DNA from: CAZLNV01 sp964561095
GTDB taxonomy: Bacteria > Bacillota_I > Bacilli_A > RF39 > UBA660
DNA: 24,314 nt
Direction of reading: 5' to 3'
Assembly: GCA_964561095.1 (NCBI GenBank)
Contig: CAZLNV010000013.1
Location: 1 to 24,314 of the forward strand
The number at the start of each line of letters is the position of its first letter. Position 1 is the stretch's first letter. The position numbers and the translations under genes are program-made. Under the pieces are notes generated by a model, which was given only the letters and a program-made list of their open reading frames with translations, was not told where the DNA came from and did not search any database. Shown piece by piece: positions 21,490-24,314 of the stretch.

Positions 21490-22578
21490 ATGAAAAATGT
21501 AAGAAAAAGTAAATTTAATTTAGATAATGTAAGTGAATTTGATGTTTCTGGATACAAGCAATTATTATTGTCAACTTCAACTCAAGAAGAATTAGTAAAT
21601 AAAGAATTGCCTTTGGTAAATACAGGTGTAATTTTAGAAGATAGACCTGTAATTAGTCCTACAGAAACTGTAACCAATATTCCGCTTGTAGATGAAAATT
21701 CAATAAATCCAGCTATAAATCCAATTATAAGTCCGGTTGATGTTAAAGAGCCAATTGTGAGTCCAACTCCTGAAATTAATATTCCTAAGGAAGAACTTCC
21801 GCTAGTAAGTAAAGAATCTATTCGTATGAGTATTCCTACTATAACTCCAGTGGAAATCACACCAGAAACACCATTAGTGAAGGGGAACCCTAATAATGTG
21901 TTTATTAAAGCTGGCTCAGTTTTAAATGGTTTTAATGTAACAGAACCAACTCCTGAAATTAATATTCCTAAGGAAGAACTTCCGCTAGTAAGTAAAGAAT
22001 CTATTCGTATGAGTATTCCTACTATAACTCCAGTGGAAATCACACCAGAAACACCATTAGTGAAGGGGAACCCTAATAATGTGTTTATTAAAGCTGGCTC
22101 AGTTTTAAATGGTTTTAATGTAACAGAACCAACTCCTTTTGTAGCAGAACCAACAAGACCATTAACTCCAGTAGATGATCCAAGTATTGAAACAGTTATT
22201 AACGAGGAAGTTAATGAACCGCAAGCGTTTGAAAATGAAGTCACCAATACAGAAAACTTTAATTTAGAAACTCCACAAGATTTTAATAGTAGAATAGAAG
22301 AGCCAGTTAGTGCTCCAACACCGGTAGATCCATATATTTCTGCTAATGAAGAAATTGAGACAATAAGAAGTGAATTTAATGAGAAAATTGATAAAATTAT
22401 GGATGGAATGCAGAAATTAAAAGAAAGTACAAATTTAAGTTTAGATAGCTTAAGTAGAGCTGTTGAAAAAGCAAGGCAGCTTTCTCAAAATGATTCAAAA
22501 GCGATAATGGATTCTGTACAAAAAGGTATTGGTTCATTGGATGAAAGCATGTATCCTGAAACTCGTATGAGTAGGTAA
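21490..22578 (+). CDS. Pro/Thr-rich repeat protein with C-terminal coiled coil, unknown function
   Basis: Unrecognised 362-residue cytoplasmic-looking protein without signal peptide or membrane helix. Residues 1-90 contain several short P-L-V elements (ELPLVN, NIPLVD). Residues 92-213 are two identical 61-residue units rich in Pro, Thr, Ile and Glu, each ending in GFNVTE, followed by the first three residues of a third (PTP). From about 285 to 350 the sequence is helical and probably coiled-coil, with heptad-like spacing. The composition suggests an extended, scaffold-like or surface-interacting protein. The stop overlaps the start of the coiled-coil gene (TAATG). TAGGTG precedes the ATG. The length probably varies between strains through loss or gain of the 183-bp unit. 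Confidence 0.6.
   Translation: MKNVRKSKFNLDNVSEFDVSGYKQLLLSTSTQEELVNKELPLVNTGVILEDRPVISPTETVTNIPLVDENSINPAINPIISPVDVKEPIVSPTPEINIPKEELPLVSKESIRMSIPTITPVEITPETPLVKGNPNNVFIKAGSVLNGFNVTEPTPEINIPKEELPLVSKESIRMSIPTITPVEITPETPLVKGNPNNVFIKAGSVLNGFNVTEPTPFVAEPTRPLTPVDDPSIETVINEEVNEPQAFENEVTNTENFNLETPQDFNSRIEEPVSAPTPVDPYISANEEIETIRSEFNEKIDKIMDGMQKLKESTNLSLDSLSRAVEKARQLSQNDSKAIMDSVQKGIGSLDESMYPETRMSR
21763..22137 (+). repeat. perfect 183-bp tandem duplication (two units plus 9 bases)
   Basis: Unit 1 is 21763-21945 and unit 2 is 21946-22128. I read them base for base as identical, and CCAACTCCT at 22129-22137 starts a third, interrupted copy. The period is 61 codons, so the reading frame is kept. The absence of even synonymous differences implies a very recent duplication, active homogenisation, or an assembly artefact. 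Confidence 0.93.
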
Positions 22579-22853
22579 TGTTTGGAATGGATATATCAGA
22601 TTCATGTAAAAAAGTAATTGAAACCATGGAGATGTGTTTTTCAAATATTAAGAAAAGTCAAGAAAGCTTAAAAGAAGAAAATTTATTATTAAATCAAAGA
22701 GTAAAAACTGCAGAAGATTCAATATTACAGTTTAAAGAAAATGTTCAGCAAGAATTAGAAAGGACATATAAAGAAGGGTATCAAGCAGGACTTAAAGATT
22801 CTACTCAAGGAAATGTTGAAGGTGGAACAAAACTAGTTTATACAAAAAACTAG
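22578..22853 (+). CDS. small coiled-coil protein of unknown function
   Basis: A 91-residue protein that is almost wholly helical and Glu/Lys-rich between about residues 15 and 65, hence probably a coiled coil, followed by YKEGYQAGLKDST, a Gly-containing motif reminiscent of FliH/SMC-hinge-like EGYxxGL segments but too short to prove homology. The start ATG overlaps the stop of the repeat protein by one base (TAATG), implying coupling; ATG 22587 is an alternative. The C-terminal codons make up the left half of a terminator stem. Its pairing with the coiled-coil end of the upstream protein suggests that the two may interact, but this is inference. Confidence 0.5.
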   Translation: MFGMDISDSCKKVIETMEMCFSNIKKSQESLKEENLLLNQRVKTAEDSILQFKENVQQELERTYKEGYQAGLKDSTQGNVEGGTKLVYTKN

Positions 22854-22860
22854 TTTTTTT
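22829..22860 (+). terminator. intrinsic terminator at the end of the coiled-coil gene
   Basis: AAAACTAG (22829-22836) pairs with CTAGTTTT (22850-22857), 13-base loop, with a T-run to 22861. The stem is partly coding and the stop codon TAG lies in the right arm. Confidence 0.8.
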
Positions 22861-22899
22861 TATTTAACTTTATCATAAAATTAAATGAGGTTTAATAAT

Positions 22900-23820
22900 A
22901 TGAAAAATTTATTAAATTATTTTTACCATATATATCCAGATAAAATATTTAAAAAAGATGAAACGCTTTATTTCTTTTTAGATGAATATAAATATTTTTT
23001 AATTGAGTTTAACAGAAATATAGAGGAATTAAATATATTAGTAGAGTTAGCTAATGCTTTGTATGAAAAAAATATAAAAGTTCATACATTTATTAAAAAT
23101 ATTAATGATAATTTTTTTGTATCTTTTGCAGGAGCAAATTATGTTTTATTAAGAATAAATACAGTTGAAGATGAAGAATTAGATTTAATTGACATTATAA
23201 ACTTTAATAAATCGATGATTGTAGATAAAAATATTTTATATTCAGATGATTGGATACATAGATGGTCAGAGCAAGTAGATAGATTTGAGAATCAAATATC
23301 AGAATATAATAAAGAATATCCAATATTGTTGTCATGCTTTGATTATTATATTGGTTTAGCTGAAAATGCTATTAGTTATTTAAAAGTAATTGAAGAAAAT
23401 AATAAAGAAAAATCAATGTTATATCTATCCCATAAAAGAATAGAGTATCCATTAAATTATGAGTTTCTATATAATCCGCTAAATTTTATGTTTGATAGCA
23501 AGGTAAGAGATGTTGCGGAATACATAAAAGTAAAGTTCTTTTATGATGCGTTTGACATTGAAGAATTTGAAAGTTATATTTTAAACAATAAGTTTTTATT
23601 AGGAATAGAAGAAATTAAGCTATTATACGCAAGATTGATTTATCCTACATACTATTTTGATTTTTTTGAAAAGGTAATAAATGATAGAGAAGATGAAAAT
23701 AAATTCAAGAAATATATAGATTTATCAAATAAATATGAATATTTTTTAATGGACGTATATAAGTTCTTAAAGAACAAATATAATATTGAACCTATAGATT
23801 GGATTGCCAATAAGAATTAA
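22900..23820 (+). CDS. spore coat-like pseudokinase, YutH/CotS type
   Basis: A 306-residue protein of the CotS/YutH kinase-like superfamily, best identified from its C-terminal half: FDYYIGLAENAISYLK, LSHKRIEYP, YNPLNFMFDSKVRDVAEYIK, and a final helix set ending in PIDWIA. This parallels the YutH pattern GL-x-ENAI-x-Y, C-x-x-R, P-x-x-[WF]-x-[FV]-D-x-x-x-RD-x-AE[YW]. The canonical kinase ATP-binding Lys, HxD and DFG elements are not apparent, so it is probably a catalytically inactive coat or assembly factor. ATG 22900 is preferred, with TGAGG (22886-22890) 9 bases upstream; an in-frame ATG at 22885 overlaps that site. It sits downstream of yunB and yutD, close to the B. subtilis yut cluster arrangement. 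Confidence 0.7.
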   Translation: MKNLLNYFYHIYPDKIFKKDETLYFFLDEYKYFLIEFNRNIEELNILVELANALYEKNIKVHTFIKNINDNFFVSFAGANYVLLRINTVEDEELDLIDIINFNKSMIVDKNILYSDDWIHRWSEQVDRFENQISEYNKEYPILLSCFDYYIGLAENAISYLKVIEENNKEKSMLYLSHKRIEYPLNYEFLYNPLNFMFDSKVRDVAEYIKVKFFYDAFDIEEFESYILNNKFLLGIEEIKLLYARLIYPTYYFDFFEKVINDREDENKFKKYIDLSNKYEYFLMDVYKFLKNKYNIEPIDWIANKN

Positions 23821-23833
23821 TTTATGTTATAAT
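23804..23833 (+). promoter_or_regulatory. promoter for the S1-domain gene, inside the pseudokinase end
   Basis: TTGCCA (23804-23809, 5 of 6 to TTGACA) and a perfect extended -10, TGTTATAAT with TATAAT at 23828-23833, are separated by 18 bases. Transcription near 23840 leaves a leader of only about 10 bases before the ATG at 23850 and no strong ribosome binding site (only GTGATG). Confidence 0.65.
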
Positions 23834-23849
23834 ATTTATGTGATGATTT

Positions 23850-24200
23850 ATGAGTAATTTTAAAATTGGTGAAATTGTAAAAGGCCAGGTAACTGGAGTA
23901 ACAAAATATGGAGTTTTTGTGAGCTTAGAAGATGACTATTCTGGCTTGGTTCATATATCGGAAGTGTCAAATAAATATGTAAAAGATTTAAAAGAAAAAT
24001 TTATGATAGGGGACATAATAAAAGTAAAAGTGTTAGGTATTGACGAAAATAAAAGTCATGTCAAATTGTCAATAAAAGAGATAAATCCGAAGATAAAAAT
24101 GGGAGAAAATAAAATAGAAGAATCTGGTTTAGGTTTTGAATTATTGGAAAATAATCTTCCTATATGGATTGATGATAAAATAAAGGATATGGAAAAATAA
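23850..24200 (+). CDS. S1-domain RNA-binding protein, general stress protein 13 (YugI) type
   Basis: A 116-residue protein with one S1 RNA-binding domain across residues 1-75: KIGEIVKGQVTGVTKYGVFV, GLVHISEVS, YVKDLKEKF, VGDxxKVKVLGID-like IKVKVLGIDENKSHVKLSIK. The single domain plus a short charged tail of about 40 residues fits the YugI/GSP13 (CvfD) family, ribosome-associated stress or translation regulators in Bacillota. The Shine-Dalgarno is weak. It has its own strong promoter and is followed after about 60 bases by the promoter and gene of tRNA-Val, with no obvious terminator between them. Confidence 0.85.
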   Translation: MSNFKIGEIVKGQVTGVTKYGVFVSLEDDYSGLVHISEVSNKYVKDLKEKFMIGDIIKVKVLGIDENKSHVKLSIKEINPKIKMGENKIEESGLGFELLENNLPIWIDDKIKDMEK

Positions 24201-24210
24201 AAAAATTCTA

Positions 24211-24239
24211 TTGACATAAAATGTCATAAATGGTATATT
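24211..24239 (+). promoter_or_regulatory. strong sigma-A promoter of the tRNA-Val gene
   Basis: Perfect -35 TTGACA (24211-24216), 17-base spacer, -10 TATATT (24234-24239) extended by TGG (24231-24233). Transcription would start near 24246. The 6-bp palindrome TGACAT/ATGTCA (24212-24217 and 24221-24226) overlaps the -35. Confidence 0.85.
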
Positions 24240-24263
24240 TAATAGCGTCAAACAGGAAAAAAT

Positions 24264-24314
24264 GGGCGATTAGCTCAGTTGGTTAGAGCATCTGCCTTAC
24301 AAGCAGAGGGTCGG
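24264..24314 (+). tRNA. tRNA-Val (UAC anticodon), cut by the window end
   Basis: The sequence from GGGCGAT (acceptor 5' strand, 24264-24270) forms a D-arm GCTC...GAGC, and an anticodon stem TCTGC/GCAGA with loop CTTACAA, giving anticodon TAC (UAC), which reads GUA and other Val codons. The variable loop GGGTC and start of the T-arm follow; the last 20 or so bases and the acceptor 3' strand lie beyond the window. No CCA can be checked. It is probably the first of a tRNA cluster or flanks rRNA genes. Confidence 0.93.

Noticed and set aside
21582..22247. 221-codon open frame on the minus strand through the repeat gene
   Set aside because: It is antisense to the repeat protein and stays open because of its biased composition and the duplication; there is no ribosome binding site and the plus-strand frame has neighbours, coupling and a ribosome binding site.
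22861..22899. Sigma-E-like -10 (CATAAAAT, 22874-22881) before the YutH-like gene
   Set aside because: The -10 fits 7 of 8 positions, but there is no -35 of the right type at the proper spacing, and AT-rich DNA gives many such hits.
1..24314. CRISPR array, prophage, transposase, integrase, toxin-antitoxin or restriction system
   Set aside because: No direct-repeat array with regular spacers, no nuclease, integrase or transposase motif was seen. The only large repeat is the coding 183-bp duplication.

Overview
This is one strand-biased stretch of a very AT-rich genome (roughly a quarter G+C by eye) from a low-GC Firmicute/Bacilli-type bacterium. The sporulation-type genes (gerQ, cse60, yunB and a YutH-like coat pseudokinase) and the Gram-positive gene order rplI-dnaB-...-walJ-rlmH point to a spore-forming Bacilli lineage or one descended from spore formers. 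My best inference is an uncultured gut RF39/Erysipelotrichales-like Bacillota. TGA is used as a stop (for example at 2292-2294 and 18051-18053) and Trp is TGG, so the code is standard and the Mycoplasma/Spiroplasma code is excluded. The window starts in a short GC-richer segment and stops inside a tRNA gene, which suggests contig ends at repeated sequence.

Layout. 1-200: GC-richer edge with a 7-bp hairpin. 204-2294: five small genes of unknown function, including an exported protein, a membrane protein, a tandem pair of paralogues (1054-1791) and a lipoprotein whose mRNA may be leaderless. 2343-4169: cse60 and a YtgP/MurJ-type flippase. 4248-6683: a large acidic tail-anchored protein and a class A beta-lactamase-fold serine hydrolase. 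6738-13059: housekeeping block rplI, dnaB, a LysM-G5-M23 endopeptidase, walJ, rlmH, an AGCS symporter and ung, with very tight spacing or overlaps. 13049-13974 (minus strand): LemA-like protein and gerQ. 14054-18053: pduL, an HD-domain hydrolase, a NatA/NatB-like ABC exporter and a CmpB-type membrane protein, nearly all overlapping or abutting. 18098-18886: DUF3298-like extracytoplasmic protein, convergent with a minus-strand ferredoxin (18894-19097). 19197-23820: an envelope/sporulation-flavoured run: tail-anchored acidic protein, yunB, yutD, DUF1292-like protein, a repeat protein with a perfect 183-bp tandem duplication, a coiled-coil protein and the YutH-like pseudokinase. 23850 to the end: S1-domain protein and a truncated tRNA-Val(UAC) behind a strong promoter.

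How the genes fit together. Most identifiable genes concern the cell envelope (flippase, serine hydrolase, M23 peptidase, LemA, ABC exporter), sporulation, and core information processing (L9, DnaB, RlmH, Ung). The wal locus is represented here only by walJ, with an M23 endopeptidase where Bacillus subtilis carries walRKHI upstream of walJ. PduL without any microcompartment gene suggests acetyl-phosphate formation for acetate fermentation.

Regulation is compact. Intrinsic terminators overlap the ends of coding regions and are followed almost directly by extended -10 promoters (TGnTATAAT). Convergent genes share bidirectional hairpins. gerQ has a near-consensus sigma-E-type promoter. No CRISPR array, prophage, complete insertion sequence, integrase or restriction system is visible.
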